Counted from the stretch's first letter, positions 33,501 through 44,210 are shown. The stretch is 64,000 bases of DNA from Alphaproteobacteria bacterium (GCA_018970445.1 JAGWWF010000005.1:62001-126000); one strand, 5' to 3'. Notes: generated by a model not told the origin, from the sequence alone. Translations and numbers: made by a program.

Positions 33501-34818
33501 CCCAGGCGGCGATCAGCACCAGCGCGGTGCAGCCGGCGCTGGCCTGCAGTTGCGGCGCCAGATCCGGGGTCAGCGCCATCGCCGCCAGCACGGCCGCCAT
33601 GCCGGCCAGCGCCACCCAGCGCCCCCAGCCGGCCAGACCGGTGCCCACCCCCAGCCGCAGCGCCGCCACCAGCGTGAGCATGTAGACAAAGATCATGATC
33701 GCACCCGACGCATTGACCAGAAAGGCAAACACCAGCGATGGTGACAGTTGCGAGGCCAGCACGCAGGCCAGCCCCACCGCTGTGGCCGCCAGCACGGCAC
33801 GCGCCGGCACGCCGCGGCGGTTGACCGCCACGCTCCAGCGCGGGGCATCGCCATTGGCCGCCAGCGTGAACAGCGCGCGGGATGCCACGTAAATCGCCGA
33901 ATTCAGGCACGACAGCACCGCCACCAGCACCAGCAGGTTCATCAACAACGTGGTGCCCGGCACCCCCACCACATCCAGCGCAGCGGCAAAGGGCGATTGC
34001 CCCGGCACGATGCTGCGCCACGGCACGATGCACAGGATCAGGCCGATGGCCCCGATATAGAAGATGCAGATGCGCGCAATCAGCGTGCCGGCCATGCTGG
34101 CCACCAGTTCGGCCGAATCCTCGGCCTCGGCCGCGGCAACCGTGACGATCTCGGCCCCGACCAGGGCAAAGATCACCGTGGTCACGCCGGCCACCACCGC
34201 GCCCCAGCCCAGCGGCGCAAAGCCACCATCGGCGCTGAGCAGCGCCACCCCCGGCGAGGCCGGCGCGCCCACCAGAAAGGCGGCACACACGGTGATGAAC
34301 AGCAGGATCGCCACCACCTTGATGGTGGAAAACCAGAATTCGAACTCGCCATAGCTGCGGGTGGACAGGAGGTTGGACCCGGTGAGCAGCAGCATCAGCG
34401 CCGTGCCGATCACCCACACCGGCAGATCCACCCAGGCCGCGATGATGGCCGCACCGGCAATCGCCTCGATCCCGATCACCACCGCCCAGAAATACCAGTA
34501 CAGCCAGCCGGCGGTGAAACCAGCCCAGCGGCCCAGCCCGGCGCGGGCATATTCGGTGAAGGCGCCGGCGTGCGGCAACGCCAGCGCCAGCGCCGCAATC
34601 ACCCGCATCACCAGCAGCACGATGCCGCCGGCCAGCGCATAGCTGATCACCACCGCCGGCCCGATGCTGGCAATCGCGGCGCTGCTGCCCACGAACAGCC
34701 CGGCCCCGATCACCCCGCCCAGCGAGATCATGGTGACATGCCGGCGTTTCAGGGTGCGGGCCAATGCCGGAGTGCTGCGGGATGCGCTGGCGTTTGCGTC
34801 TGTTGCGGTGGCGGTCAT
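33478..34818 (-). CDS. APC family amino acid permease
   Basis: A 446-residue, twelve-helix transporter of the amino acid-polyamine-organocation superfamily, closest in style to the GABA/aromatic amino acid permease group. The signature SLGGVIGAGLFVGSSAAI in helix 1 and a GAFTEYARAGLGRWAG loop are visible, as is NLLSTRSYGEFEFWFSTIKV between the central helices. ATG 34818 (MTATATDANA) is chosen; the region upstream of it is the shared promoter with the MATE gene. Substrate not determinable. Confidence 0.9.
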   Translation of the reverse strand: MTATATDANASASRSTPALARTLKRRHVTMISLGGVIGAGLFVGSSAAIASIGPAVVISYALAGGIVLLVMRVIAALALALPHAGAFTEYARAGLGRWAGFTAGWLYWYFWAVVIGIEAIAGAAIIAAWVDLPVWVIGTALMLLLTGSNLLSTRSYGEFEFWFSTIKVVAILLFITVCAAFLVGAPASPGVALLSADGGFAPLGWGAVVAGVTTVIFALVGAEIVTVAAAEAEDSAELVASMAGTLIARICIFYIGAIGLILCIVPWRSIVPGQSPFAAALDVVGVPGTTLLMNLLVLVAVLSCLNSAIYVASRALFTLAANGDAPRWSVAVNRRGVPARAVLAATAVGLACVLASQLSPSLVFAFLVNASGAIMIFVYMLTLVAALRLGVGTGLAGWGRWVALAGMAAVLAAMALTPDLAPQLQASAGCTALVLIAAWATRRRAS

Positions 34819-34931
34819 GCCCCTGCCTTTGGCGGTTCGTCGCGCCGCTGTCCACCGGCACGCCGCAGCATGGCATCGGCCGAAATTCTGAGCTAGACTC
34901 AACCAGACCCAGCGTGCCGGAAGGATTTGCC

Positions 34932-36302
34932 GTGGCAACCAATGCCCCATCGCCGTTGCTCACGGCCCCGATCGGCCCCACGCTGGTGCGGATGGCGGCG
35001 CCCAACATCGTCTCGATGGTGGTGTCCTCGCTCACCATCATGGCCGAGGCCTGGTTTGTCGGCCAACTGGGAACCACGCCGCTGGCCGGGCTGGCGCTGG
35101 CCTTCCCGATGATGATGCTGATGGGCATGCTGTCGGCCGGTGCCTTTGGCGGCACCATCACCGGCGCGGTCTCGCGCCGGCTGGGTGCGGGCGACCGGGC
35201 AGCTGCCGAGGCGCTGGCGGTGCACGCCGTGATCCTGATGGCGGGGCTGGCCACCCTGTTTTCGGCGCTGTTCCTGCTGTTTGGGCGCAGCATCTATGGC
35301 GCGCTGGGCGGGAAGGGCGCGGTGCTGGAACAGGCGCTGGCCTATTCCGACACGCTGTTCCTGGGCTGTGTTGGCCTGTGGCTGTCGAACGCGCTGGCCG
35401 GGATCGTGCGCGCCACCGGCAACATGGGGTTTGCCGCCCGTGTCGGCGTGCTGGGATCGCTGGTGCAGATCGGCATCGGTGGCGGGCTGGTCTTCGGCCT
35501 TGGTCCGTTGCCAAGGCTGGGCATTGCCGGGGCACCGGCCGGCATCATCATCAGCAGCACGCTGTCAACCGCGCTGTTGCTGCATTTTCTGATCGCCCGC
35601 TGCCCGCAGTTGCGCTTGCGCCTGGCGGGCACACGGCTGCACTGGGCCCCGGTTGCGGCCATCCTGAAGATTGGCGGGCTCGCCGCGGTCAATCCCCTGT
35701 GCACCCTGGCCGCGGTGCTGGTCATCACATCGGCCATGGCGCGCTTTGGCACCGATGTGCTGGCCGGCTATGGCATCGGTGCCCGGCTGGAACTGCTGGT
35801 GGTGCCGATGGTGTTCGGGCTGGGGGCTGCATCAACGGCCATGGTTGGCGTGCATTTCGGCGCCGGTGCCACGGCGCGCGCCCACCGGGTCGGCTGGACG
35901 GCCGCCGGCTTCAGTGCCGTGCTGGCCGGCAGCATCGGCATCGTCGCGGCCCTGTTTCCCGGATTGTGGGCCGATCTGTTCACCCCGGCCAGTGCGGTGC
36001 AGGCCGCCGCCCGCGCCTATCTGGGGGTGGTCGCGCCATTCTATGGCTTCTTCGGCATTGCCACCTGCCTCTATTTCGCCTCGCAAGGGGCCGGCAAGGT
36101 GCTGTGGCCGGTGATCGCCGCCGTGGTTCGGGTGGTGGTGATCGTGGCCGGCAGCCTGCTGTTGGCGGGGCAGGCCACGGCGCTGCCAACGCATTATTTC
36201 GCTGTCATTGCCGCAGGGATGGTCGTGCATGCCCTCGTCAGCGCTGCCGCCATCCGCCTTGGCGCCTGGACCCACGCCGGCAGGCCGGCCGTGAGCCGCT
36301 GA
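34932..36302 (+). CDS. MATE family efflux transporter
   Basis: A 456-residue, twelve-helix exporter of the multidrug and toxin extrusion family, which pumps cationic compounds in exchange for H+ or Na+. The two homologous halves are seen in RMAAPNIVSMVVSSLTIMAE plus FVGQLGTTPLAGLALAFP and in LKIGGLAAVNPLCTL plus GYGIGARLELLVVP. The start is GTG 34932, with GGAAGGA as ribosome site. It is divergent from the APC permease and convergent with guaA, 9 bases away. Physiological substrate unknown. Confidence 0.92.
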   Translation: MATNAPSPLLTAPIGPTLVRMAAPNIVSMVVSSLTIMAEAWFVGQLGTTPLAGLALAFPMMMLMGMLSAGAFGGTITGAVSRRLGAGDRAAAEALAVHAVILMAGLATLFSALFLLFGRSIYGALGGKGAVLEQALAYSDTLFLGCVGLWLSNALAGIVRATGNMGFAARVGVLGSLVQIGIGGGLVFGLGPLPRLGIAGAPAGIIISSTLSTALLLHFLIARCPQLRLRLAGTRLHWAPVAAILKIGGLAAVNPLCTLAAVLVITSAMARFGTDVLAGYGIGARLELLVVPMVFGLGAASTAMVGVHFGAGATARAHRVGWTAAGFSAVLAGSIGIVAALFPGLWADLFTPASAVQAAARAYLGVVAPFYGFFGIATCLYFASQGAGKVLWPVIAAVVRVVVIVAGSLLLAGQATALPTHYFAVIAAGMVVHALVSAAAIRLGAWTHAGRPAVSR

Positions 36303-36311
36303 ACGGCCGCC

Positions 36312-37868
36312 TCACTCCCACTCGATCGTGCCGGGGGGCTTTGACGTATAATCATACACCACCCGGTTGATGCCCTTGACTTCATTGACGATGCGCGTGG
36401 CACAGCGGGTCAGGAAGCCGGCATCGAACGGGTAAACATCGGCCGTCATGCCATCGACGCTGGTGACGGCGCGCAAGGCCAGCACCCGGTCATAGGTGCG
36501 GCCATCGCCCATCACGCCCACGGTGCGCACCGGCAGCAGCACGGCAAAGGCCTGCCAGATCTCGTCATACAGGCCGGCCTTGCGGATCTCGTCAAGATAG
36601 ATGGCATCGGCCTTGCGCAGCGTGTCGCACGCCTCCTTGGTCACCGCGCCGGGGATGCGGATCGCCAGGCCAGGACCGGGGAACGGATGGCGGCCCACAA
36701 AGGCCGGCGGCAGGCCCAGCTCCACACCCAGCCGCCGCACTTCATCCTTGAACAGTTCGCGCAAGGGTTCGACCAGCTTCATGTTCATGCGCTCAGGCAG
36801 GCCGCCGACATTGTGGTGGCTCTTGATCGTCACGCTGGGGCCGCCGGTGAACGACACGCTTTCGATCACATCGGGATAGAGCGTGCCCTGGGCCAGGAAA
36901 TCCGCCCCGCCCAGTTTTTTCGCCTCGGCCTCGAACACCTCGATGAAGGTCTTGCCGATATATTTGCGCTTGGCCTCGGGATCGGTGACTCCGGCCAGGC
37001 CATCCAGGAACAGCGCCTCGGCCTCCACATGCACCAGCGGAATATGATAATGCTCGCGGAACAGGCTGACGACTTGCTCGGCCTCCTGCGCGCGCATCAG
37101 GCCATGATCGACGAACACGCAGGTCAGCTGGTCGCCGATGGCTTCGTGGATCAGCACCGCGGCCACTGCGGAATCCACCCCGCCCGACAGACCGCAGATC
37201 ACGCGGGCATCGCCCACCTGTTCACGGATTTCGGCGATCTTGGCTGCACGGAAACCGGCCATCGACCAGTTGGGCGTGACCCCGCAGACGTGCACGACAA
37301 AATTCTTCAGCAGCGCTGCGCCATCGGGCGTGTGGACCACTTCCGGATGGAACTGCACGCCGTATCGCCGGGCCTCGTCATTGGCGATGGCGGCATAGGG
37401 CGCCCCGGCGCTGGTGGCCACGGCGCGAAAACCCGGGGGAATGGCCTCGATGCGGTCGCCATGGCTCATCCACACCGTTGGCCGGTCGCCGCGCGCCCAC
37501 ACGCCGGCAAAGAAGGCGCAATCATCGACAATTTCGATCTCGGCGCGGCCGAATTCGCGGTGATCCGATGCCACCACGCTGCCACCCAGCTGATAACACA
37601 GCGACTGTTCGCCATAGCAGATGCCCAGCAAGGGAACATCGGCCGCCAGCACGGCATCCGGGATGCGCGGGCCGTTCGCATCGCTGATATTGGCCGGACT
37701 GCCTGACAGGATGACGCCCTTGGGAACCATCCGGGCAAAGGCCTCGCCGCCTTTGGCAAAGGGCACGATCTCGCAATAAACCCCGGCCTCGCGGATGCGC
37801 CGGGCGATCAGCTGCGTCACCTGGCTGCCGAAATCGAGGATGAGGATCGAATCGTCTGGCGTGTCCAT
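36312..37868 (-). CDS. guaA: GMP synthase (glutamine-hydrolysing)
   Basis: A 518-residue enzyme that converts XMP to GMP using ATP and glutamine. The N-terminal class I amidotransferase holds the triad C84 (GICYGEQ), H174 and E176 (FHPEV). The ATP-pyrophosphatase domain has the P-loop SGGVDS at 228-233. The C-terminal dimerisation and XMP-binding domain follows, with the conserved KPPGTIEWE end. Length and motifs are standard. A thioesterase gene lies 9 bases upstream on the same strand, so the two may be co-transcribed. Confidence 0.98.
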   Translation of the reverse strand: MDTPDDSILILDFGSQVTQLIARRIREAGVYCEIVPFAKGGEAFARMVPKGVILSGSPANISDANGPRIPDAVLAADVPLLGICYGEQSLCYQLGGSVVASDHREFGRAEIEIVDDCAFFAGVWARGDRPTVWMSHGDRIEAIPPGFRAVATSAGAPYAAIANDEARRYGVQFHPEVVHTPDGAALLKNFVVHVCGVTPNWSMAGFRAAKIAEIREQVGDARVICGLSGGVDSAVAAVLIHEAIGDQLTCVFVDHGLMRAQEAEQVVSLFREHYHIPLVHVEAEALFLDGLAGVTDPEAKRKYIGKTFIEVFEAEAKKLGGADFLAQGTLYPDVIESVSFTGGPSVTIKSHHNVGGLPERMNMKLVEPLRELFKDEVRRLGVELGLPPAFVGRHPFPGPGLAIRIPGAVTKEACDTLRKADAIYLDEIRKAGLYDEIWQAFAVLLPVRTVGVMGDGRTYDRVLALRAVTSVDGMTADVYPFDAGFLTRCATRIVNEVKGINRVVYDYTSKPPGTIEWE

Positions 37869-37877
37869 CGCCGGCGC

Positions 37878-38318
37878 TTAAGGCCCCTTGACGCCGCTTT
37901 CAACCACCAGCGGCATCAGCGCCTGCCGCCAGGCCGCGGGCAGCGGGCTGGGCCGGCGCGACAACCGGTCAACATAGACATGGACGAAATGGCCGTCCGC
38001 AGCCGGTTCGTCCTGGCCGGCGGTGAACAGCCCCACCTCCCAGCGCACACTGCTGTTGCCCAGTTTCGCGATGCGCAGATGCGCCTCCACGCTTTCGGGA
38101 AAGGCGACGCTGCGGTGATAGCGGCAGCCGGTTTCCACCACCAGGCCAATGGGATTGCCGTGATCGATGTCCAGCAGCCCGGCTTCGATCAGCCAGGCAT
38201 TCACGGCGGTATCGAACCAGCTGTAGTAGACCACGTTGTTGACATGCCCATAGGCATCATTGTCCAGCCAGCGGGTGGGGATGATGCGGCTGGCGCGGTA
38301 ATCGGAACGGCGGTTCAT
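37878..38318 (-). CDS. Acyl-CoA thioesterase, hotdog fold
   Basis: A 146-residue 4-hydroxybenzoyl-CoA-type thioesterase. The active-site strand and helix read TRWLDNDAYGHVNNVVYYSW (Asp followed by GHVNN), then FDTAVNAW, and the hotdog sheet continues through VETGCRYHRSVAFPESVEAH. These enzymes hydrolyse acyl- or aryl-CoA. The start ATG 38318 is taken; the frame stays open further upstream across the tRNA, which is not coding. It precedes guaA by 9 bases. Physiological substrate unknown. Confidence 0.9.
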   Translation of the reverse strand: MNRRSDYRASRIIPTRWLDNDAYGHVNNVVYYSWFDTAVNAWLIEAGLLDIDHGNPIGLVVETGCRYHRSVAFPESVEAHLRIAKLGNSSVRWEVGLFTAGQDEPAADGHFVHVYVDRLSRRPSPLPAAWRQALMPLVVESGVKGP

Positions 38319-38353
38319 GGCGGCGCGTTTTGGCAGCGATTCGCCCTGAATGC

Positions 38354-38380
38354 AAAAAACCCGGCCGTTTCGGGCCGGGC
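38354..38380 (-). terminator. Intrinsic terminator after tRNA-Ala
   Basis: On the minus strand GCCCGGCC (38380-38373) and GGCCGGG (38366-38360) form a GC-rich stem with a loop of about six bases, followed by TTTTTT (38359-38354). It lies 12 bases past the tRNA CCA end and before the thioesterase start, so it ends the tRNA transcript. Confidence 0.85.
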
Positions 38381-38391
38381 TTCTGGAAGGA

Positions 38392-38467
<76 letters not shown>

Positions 38468-38571
38468 ATGTCCCTTGCGGTTGCCGCCATTTCCAGCAGC
38501 ACCGGGAGCGGCCGGTTAGGCGAAACTTCCCGGCCATGCAAGCCGAAAATTCACCGCCGCCGCCGCGATCG

Positions 38572-38892
38572 TCAATTCTCGTCGTCGCCGCCTTCGGAAA
38601 CCACGCCCAGATCATCATCGTCACCCAGATCGACATCGCCATCGGCCTGGCCGGCTTCGACATCGGTATCCAGATCCAGATCCTCGTCCACCGCCACATC
38701 GGTATCGGTGCCTTCGGCGGCCTGCGGCTTGATGGCTTCAAACGGCGTCGTCTGCTTGGATTTCAGCACCGGTTCCGGCACCCAGGCAAAGCCGCAGGAA
38801 ATGCAGGTCACCGGGTCTTCCTTGCCCAGATCATAAAAGCGGGTGTTGCACTTCGGGCAGGCACGCTTGGTGCCCCATTCAGCCTTGACCAT
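38572..38892 (-). CDS. FYDLN acid domain protein (TIGR02300 type)
   Basis: A 106-residue protein with an N-terminal zinc-ribbon-like region (two CxxC pairs, in [15 protein letters not shown] and [10 protein letters not shown]) containing the FYDL signature, and a long C-terminal tail dominated by Asp/Glu. This architecture is known almost only from alphaproteobacteria; the function is not established. The ATG 38892 directly begins [10 protein letters not shown]. It is divergent from aroA across a 110-bp gap and lies upstream of tRNA-Ala on the same strand. Confidence 0.92.
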   Translation of the reverse strand: MVKAEWGTKRACPKCNTRFYDLGKEDPVTCISCGFAWVPEPVLKSKQTTPFEAIKPQAAEGTDTDVAVDEDLDLDTDVEAGQADGDVDLGDDDDLGVVSEGGDDEN

Positions 38893-39002
38893 ATCTACTC
38901 CGTGATTGCCGCTGGGCAATGGCGGTGGCCGGGCAGGCGGGGCCTGTCCGGGAAAGGCTGGCGCATTGCCACAGGCGGCAAGCCCTGTCAAAGCGCCGCC
39001 TC

Positions 39003-40355
39003 ATGACGCACGCGCCTGGCCATCCGCAACCGCTCAGCCTGTCTGCCACCGGGCCCCTCGCCGGGGATGTGACGGTGCCGGGCGACAAATCGATCAGCCA
39101 CCGATCATTGATGCTCGGCGCGTTGGCGGTGGGCGAAACCCGCGTTTCCGGCCTGCTGGAAGGCGAGGACGTGCTGGCCACCGCTGCGGCCATGCGGGCG
39201 ATGGGTGCACAGATCATGCGCCGCGACACGGGCGAATGGCGCATCCACGGCGTGGGTGTGGGCGGGCTGTTGCAGCCAGCGGGCGCGCTGGACATGGGCA
39301 ACAGCGGCACCTCCACCCGGTTGTTGATGGGCCTGATCGCCTCCCACCCGATCACAGCGACCTTCGTGGGCGATGCCAGCCTGTCGGGCCGCCCGATGGG
39401 CCGGGTGATCACGCCGCTGGGCCTGATGGGTGCCAGCATCACCGCCACGCCGGGGCCAGGCCGGCAGACCCTGCCGCTCGGTATCATCGGTGCCTGCCCG
39501 GCGATTGCGCTGACCTACACATTGCCGGTTGCGTCGGCGCAGGTGAAATCCGCCATATTGCTGGCCGGGCTCAACACGCCGGGCGAAACCACGGTGATCG
39601 AACCCATCGCCACCCGCGACCACAGCGAGCGCATGCTGGCCGGATTCGGCGCGAAGCTGACCGTCACCAAATCACCGCAAGGCCGGATCATCACCATCAC
39701 CGGCGAAGCCGAACTCAAGCCGCAGACCATCGTCGTCCCCGGCGATCCATCATCGGCCGCCTTCCCGATGGTGGCCGCGCTCATCGTGCCGGGCAGCGAC
39801 ATCATCATCCGCAATGTCGGCATCAATCCCACCCGCGCCGGCCTGATCAGCGTGTTGCAGGCGATGGGGGGCGACATTGTTCTGCTGAACGAGCGCGTGG
39901 TGGGCGGTGAGCCGGTGGCCGATCTCAACGTCCGCCACAGCACGCTGACCGGCATCGAGGTGCCGCCCGAAGGCGCGCCCAGCATGATCGATGAATATCC
40001 GATCCTTTTCGTTGCCGCCGCGTTCGCGCAGGGCCGCACCATCTGCCAAGGGCTGGAGGAACTGCGGGTGAAGGAATCCGATCGCATCAATGTGATGGCC
40101 CGGGGCCTTTCCGCCTGCGGCATCGCCTGCGAGGAATTGCCCGATGGCCTGATCGTGCATGGCCATGGTGGCGATCCGGTGCCGGGTGGTGCAACCATCG
40201 CCGCCCAACTTGATCACCGCATCGCCATGAGCTTTGCCGTGCTTGGCCTCAACGCTGCGCGGCCTGTGACCGTTGACGATGCAAGGCCGATCCAGACCAG
40301 CTTTCCGGGCTTTGTGCCGATGCTGGAACAATTGGGCGCAACAGCAGCGCGCTGA
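39003..40355 (+). CDS. aroA: EPSP synthase
   Basis: A 450-residue enzyme that transfers enolpyruvate from PEP to shikimate-3-phosphate in chorismate synthesis. Motifs: [19 protein letters not shown] near the start, [13 protein letters not shown] at residues 98-110, [17 protein letters not shown], and the C-terminal SFPGF. Gly102 in GNSGT keeps the residue that is Ala in the glyphosate-tolerant Agrobacterium CP4 enzyme. ATG 39003 starts MTHAPGHPQ. It heads the series aroA - cmk - rpsA - ihfB. The last 107 bases overlap the tail of the convergent wecB gene. Confidence 0.97.
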   Translation: MTHAPGHPQPLSLSATGPLAGDVTVPGDKSISHRSLMLGALAVGETRVSGLLEGEDVLATAAAMRAMGAQIMRRDTGEWRIHGVGVGGLLQPAGALDMGNSGTSTRLLMGLIASHPITATFVGDASLSGRPMGRVITPLGLMGASITATPGPGRQTLPLGIIGACPAIALTYTLPVASAQVKSAILLAGLNTPGETTVIEPIATRDHSERMLAGFGAKLTVTKSPQGRIITITGEAELKPQTIVVPGDPSSAAFPMVAALIVPGSDIIIRNVGINPTRAGLISVLQAMGGDIVLLNERVVGGEPVADLNVRHSTLTGIEVPPEGAPSMIDEYPILFVAAAFAQGRTICQGLEELRVKESDRINVMARGLSACGIACEELPDGLIVHGHGGDPVPGGATIAAQLDHRIAMSFAVLGLNAARPVTVDDARPIQTSFPGFVPMLEQLGATAAR

Positions 40356-41445
40356 TCCGCGCCGCCGCGCTGCCATCACCATAGGGCATGGCCGGCTGGC
40401 CCATGCGGGCGCGCAGCGCCGCATCACCCAGCAACCGCCGCGCCGCCGACACGATGGCCGCTCGCTGCGTGCCCACCAGCGCACTGTTGCCGCTGGCCAA
40501 TCCTTCCGGCCGTTCGGTGCCGTCGCGCAGCACCAGGCACGGCAGGCCCAGCGCCGGGGCCTCCTCCTGAATCCCGCCCGAATCGGTCAGCACCAGAGCG
40601 CAGCGCTGCATCAGCGCGACAAAGCTGGCATAAGGCAGCGGCGGCAACTGATGCACACCGGCCTGCCCCCCCAGCATCGCCCGCACCGGGCCGGCCACGG
40701 CCGGGCTGGGATGCACGGGGAACAAGACTTCCGCCTCTGCCGCCAGTTCGCCCAGCGCCGCCAGTATCGCCGCCAGCCGCCGACCGCGATTCTCGCGCCG
40801 GTGGATGGTGGCCAATATCCACGGTCGCCCGGTTGGCACCTGAGCAAACGGCGCAACCACCGCACTGGCAAAGGCCGCATCCCCTTCCAGCCGCGCCGCC
40901 ATCAGCAGCAACGCATCAATGCCGCTGTTGCCCGTCACGTGCACGCCGTCCCGCACATTTTCGGCCGCCAGCGCCGCCGCCGCGGCGGCCGTGGGCGCGC
41001 AATGCAGCTGCGCCATCTGTGCCACCAATTTGCGATGCATTTCCTCCGGGTGGGGGTCGTCCGTCCCGGTGCGCAGGCCCGCCTCCACATGGGCCAGCCG
41101 CACCCCGGCATAGCGCGCCGCCAGTGCGCCGGCGAGCGTGGAGCTGGTATCGCCCTGCACCACCACCCACGCCGGCCCGGCCCGCCGGATCACATCGGCC
41201 AGCGCCGGCACCAACCGCCCCACCAGCGCATCGGGCGTCGCCGCCATCATCCCCAGATCCAGATCGGCCGCCAGCCCGAAGCCGGCCAGCGTTTCGGCAA
41301 ACATCGCCGGATGCTGGCCGGTCGCCACCATCATGCTGGCCACCCCGCGCGCCCGCAGATCCAGCACCAGCGGCGCCAGTTTCACGGCCTCCGGGCGGGT
41401 GCCGGCAATGAACATGATGGGAAGTGTCGGGCCGCCAGCAGACAT
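40249..41445 (-). CDS. wecB: UDP-GlcNAc 2-epimerase
   Basis: A 398-residue non-hydrolysing epimerase (GT-B fold) that interconverts UDP-GlcNAc and UDP-ManNAc for surface polysaccharide. Motifs: [57 protein letters not shown] and [15 protein letters not shown]. The domain should end near ISALLL. About 30 further residues ([13 protein letters not shown]...) extend through the end of aroA in antisense, so the original stop has probably been lost. The ATG 41445 is divergent from cmk. No other polysaccharide genes are in the window. Confidence 0.93.
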   Translation of the reverse strand: MSAGGPTLPIMFIAGTRPEAVKLAPLVLDLRARGVASMMVATGQHPAMFAETLAGFGLAADLDLGMMAATPDALVGRLVPALADVIRRAGPAWVVVQGDTSSTLAGALAARYAGVRLAHVEAGLRTGTDDPHPEEMHRKLVAQMAQLHCAPTAAAAAALAAENVRDGVHVTGNSGIDALLLMAARLEGDAAFASAVVAPFAQVPTGRPWILATIHRRENRGRRLAAILAALGELAAEAEVLFPVHPSPAVAGPVRAMLGGQAGVHQLPPLPYASFVALMQRCALVLTDSGGIQEEAPALGLPCLVLRDGTERPEGLASGNSALVGTQRAAIVSAARRLLGDAALRARMGQPAMPYGDGSAAARISALLLRPIVPASAQSPESWSGSALHRQRSQAAQR

Positions 41446-41574
41446 GATTCGCTCCCGCGAATTGGCTGACCCTGCGGGTTATCATGGCGGACTTGCCTGC
41501 GGCTGCCAACGGCCAATTCGTGCCGCACCGCCGGCCCTCTTGCCCCCGCAACGCCCGCCCGCTAACCCCGCCGC

Positions 41575-42228
41575 GTGATCACCACCCCGCCACTCGTCAT
41601 TGCCGTCGATGGCCCCGCCGCTTCGGGCAAGGGCACCATCGCCAAGGCGCTGGCCCGCCATTATGGCCTGCCGCACATGGACACCGGCAAATTGTACCGC
41701 GCCTGCGGGCTGGCGGTGCGGCTGGGTGGCCAGGATCCCTATGATGCGCAGGCCGCCGCCGATGCCGCCCGCGCGCTCGATCCGGCCCTGCTCGATGATC
41801 CCGATCTGATGAGCAGCCTGAACAGCGATTATGCCTCGATCGTCTCCAGCCACCCGGCGGTGCGCACCGCGCTGTTCGAAACCCAGCGCAGCTTTGCGCA
41901 GCAACCGGGCGGCGCGGTGCTGGACGGGCGGGATATCGGCACGGTGATCGCGCCGGATGCGGCGGCCAAATTGTTCGTCACGGCCGATCCGCACGTGCGG
42001 GCGCAGCGCCGGTTCAATGAACTGGCCGGAAAGGGCAGCGATCAGACTCTGGCCGATGTGCTGGCCGATATCCACGCCCGCGATGCCCGCGATGCGGGTC
42101 GTTCGGCCGCGCCGCTGGTACGGGCCGCAGATGCCGCCTTGCTTGATACCAGCGATCTGGATATAGCCGCGGCCGTCGAGGCTGCCATCGCCCTTGTGGA
42201 AAGGGCGTTGCGCCAGGACGGCCGGTAA
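41575..42228 (+). CDS. cmk: Cytidylate kinase
   Basis: A 217-residue NMP kinase that phosphorylates CMP and dCMP. The P-loop is [18 protein letters not shown], then [15 protein letters not shown], the GRDIGTVI loop and [15 protein letters not shown]. The start is GTG 41575 with a weak ribosome site; the homology begins immediately, so no alternative is better. It precedes rpsA by 201 bp, the order known from many bacteria. Confidence 0.96.
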   Translation: MITTPPLVIAVDGPAASGKGTIAKALARHYGLPHMDTGKLYRACGLAVRLGGQDPYDAQAAADAARALDPALLDDPDLMSSLNSDYASIVSSHPAVRTALFETQRSFAQQPGGAVLDGRDIGTVIAPDAAAKLFVTADPHVRAQRRFNELAGKGSDQTLADVLADIHARDARDAGRSAAPLVRAADAALLDTSDLDIAAAVEAAIALVERALRQDGR

Positions 42229-42429
42229 TGGGCAATCGGCGTCCCGGCAGGGAATACCCTGCACGGGCGCTTGTGCGTTTTCCGGCGAAAAGGAGCGGCT
42301 GGCATGGTGCCACCGCGACGGCGATGAACGGCAGGCAATGGTGCCTTGCCGAGGGGTTTCGTGGGAATGGGCCGCTGGTTCGGCCCCGCCTTGCCCGCGC
42401 CGGCCCCAGATGAAGGTGTTTGATACTCT
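42229..42429 (+). promoter_or_regulatory. Leader region of rpsA
   Basis: This 201-bp gap between cmk and rpsA holds no credible ORF. It includes a GGGCCG/CGGCCC hairpin (42369-42374 with 42381-42386) and a ribosome site AAGGTG near 42413. Long leaders before rpsA are used for feedback by S1 in other bacteria, but I do not recognise a defined motif here. No clear terminator follows cmk, so part of rpsA transcription may read through. Confidence 0.35.
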
Positions 42430-44154
42430 ATGGCTACTTCTGCCCAGCCGACGCGCGATGATTTCGCAGCGCTGCTTGATGCCACCATTGGCAAGGATCA
42501 GGGTTTTGAAGGCCGCGTTGTCCGCGGCGTGGTCACCCGGCTTGAAAATGAATTCGCCGTGATCGATGTCGGCCTAAAGAGCGAAGGCCGCGTGCCGTTG
42601 CGCGAATTCGCCGATCTCACCGGCAAGGTCGATCTGGTGGTCGGCTCGGACGTCGAAGTGTTCGTGGATCGCGTTGAGAACGCCCAGGGCGAAGCGATGC
42701 TGAGCCGCGACCGCGCCCGCCGCGAAGCCAGCTGGGATGCGCTGGAGCACAAGTTTGCCGCGCAGGAGCGCGTTGAAGGCGTCATCTTCGGCCGCGTGAA
42801 GGGTGGTTTCACCGTTGATCTGGGCGGCGCTGTCGCCTTCCTGCCCGGCAGCCAGGTGGATATCCGCCCGGTGCGCGATGTCACCCCGCTGATGAACCTG
42901 CCGCAGCCGTTCCAGATCCTGAAGATGGACCGCAAGCGCGGCAACATCGTGGTCTCGCGCCGCTCCATCCTTGAAGAATCGCGCGCCGAAGCCCGCACCG
43001 GCTTGATCTCCAGCCTGGCCGAAGGCCAGATTGTCGATGGCACCGTGAAGAACATCACCGATTATGGTGCCTTTGTGGATCTGGGCGGCATCGACGGCCT
43101 GCTGCACGTGACCGACATGAGCTACAAGCGCGTCAACCACCCGTCGGAAGTGCTGAACATCGGCGATGTGCTGCGCGTGCAGATCGTGCGCATCAACCGC
43201 GACACCCAGCGCATCAGCCTGGGCATGAAGCAGCTGGAAGCCGATCCCTGGACCACGGCCGCTGCCAATTATGCCGTGGGCACCAAGCATTCGGGCCGCG
43301 TCACCAACATCACCGAATATGGCGCCTTCGTCGAACTGCAGGCCGGCATCGAAGGCCTGGTGCACGTGTCGGAAATGTCGTGGGTCAAGAAGAATGTCCA
43401 CCCCGGCAAGATCGTTTCGACCAGCCAGGAAGTCGAAGTCATGGTGCTGGAGGTGGATGAGGACAAGCGCCGCATCAGCCTGGGCCTCAAGCAGGCGCAG
43501 CGCAATCCGTGGGAAGTGTTTGCCGAAAACCACCCGGTTGGTTCCATCGTCGAGGGCGAAGTGAAGAACGCCACCGAATTCGGCCTGTTCATCGGGCTGG
43601 ATGGCGAAGTCGACGGCATGGTGCACATGAGCGACATCGCCTGGGGCATGACCGGCGAAGGCGCCCTGTCGCGCCACCACAAGGGCGAGCGCGTTTCGGC
43701 CCGCGTGCTGGAAGTGGACATCGAAAAGGAACGCATCAGCCTGGGCATCAAGCAGCTGGATGAAGCCAGCGGCCCGGCCACCGGCATCCGCAACACCAGC
43801 GGCGGCGACTGGAAGAAGAACGACATCGTGACGGCCACCGTGGTGGCGGCGCGCGATGGCGGCCTGGATGTGCAGATCGGTGATGATGGCCCGGTGGTCT
43901 ACATCAAGCGTGGCGACCTGTCCCGCGATCGCGACGAGCAGAAGGCCGAGCGCTTCCAGCCCGGCCAGAAGGTCGACACCATGGTCGTTGGCTTTGAAAA
44001 GGGCCGCAAGCCGATGCTGAGCATCAAGGCGCTGCAGATCAGCGAGGAAAAGGAAGCCGTGGCGCAATATGGCACCTCGGATTCGGGGGCCACGCTGGGC
44101 AACATCCTGGGCGCCGCCTTCAACAAGGCGCGCGAGGAAGCCGACAAGAGCTGA
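42430..44154 (+). CDS. rpsA: 30S ribosomal protein S1
   Basis: A 574-residue RNA-binding protein that captures mRNA on the small subunit. Six S1 OB-fold repeats are visible in order: residues about 28-95 (VVRGVVTRLENEFAVIDVG), about 115-180 (GVIFGRVKGGFTVDLGG), about 200-265 (VKNITDYGAFVDLGGIDGLL), about 285-355 (VTNITEYGAFVELQAGIEGL), about 372-440 (VKNATEFGLFIGLDGEVDGM) and about 455-530. The first two bind the ribosome in known S1 proteins. A 14-bp-stem terminator follows the stop. Length and repeat count match alphaproteobacterial S1. Confidence 0.98.
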   Translation: MATSAQPTRDDFAALLDATIGKDQGFEGRVVRGVVTRLENEFAVIDVGLKSEGRVPLREFADLTGKVDLVVGSDVEVFVDRVENAQGEAMLSRDRARREASWDALEHKFAAQERVEGVIFGRVKGGFTVDLGGAVAFLPGSQVDIRPVRDVTPLMNLPQPFQILKMDRKRGNIVVSRRSILEESRAEARTGLISSLAEGQIVDGTVKNITDYGAFVDLGGIDGLLHVTDMSYKRVNHPSEVLNIGDVLRVQIVRINRDTQRISLGMKQLEADPWTTAAANYAVGTKHSGRVTNITEYGAFVELQAGIEGLVHVSEMSWVKKNVHPGKIVSTSQEVEVMVLEVDEDKRRISLGLKQAQRNPWEVFAENHPVGSIVEGEVKNATEFGLFIGLDGEVDGMVHMSDIAWGMTGEGALSRHHKGERVSARVLEVDIEKERISLGIKQLDEASGPATGIRNTSGGDWKKNDIVTATVVAARDGGLDVQIGDDGPVVYIKRGDLSRDRDEQKAERFQPGQKVDTMVVGFEKGRKPMLSIKALQISEEKEAVAQYGTSDSGATLGNILGAAFNKAREEADKS

Positions 44155-44179
44155 TCGCGACCAGCCTGCGTGCAGAAAA

Positions 44180-44210
44180 AACGCCCCGGCAGCCACGCTG
44201 CCGGGGCGTT
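44180..44210 (+). terminator. Intrinsic terminator after rpsA
   Basis: A perfect 14-bp inverted repeat: AACGCCCCGGCAGC (44180-44193), loop CAC, GCTGCCGGGGCGTT (44197-44210), followed by CTTG. The A-run just before it would serve as a T-run on the other strand. It lies 26 bases after the rpsA stop. Confidence 0.85.

Noticed and set aside
39291-39330. A glyphosate-tolerant class of EPSP synthase
   Set aside because: The key Gly in GNSGT is kept as Gly, unlike the Ala of the tolerant CP4 enzyme, so motif reading does not support it.
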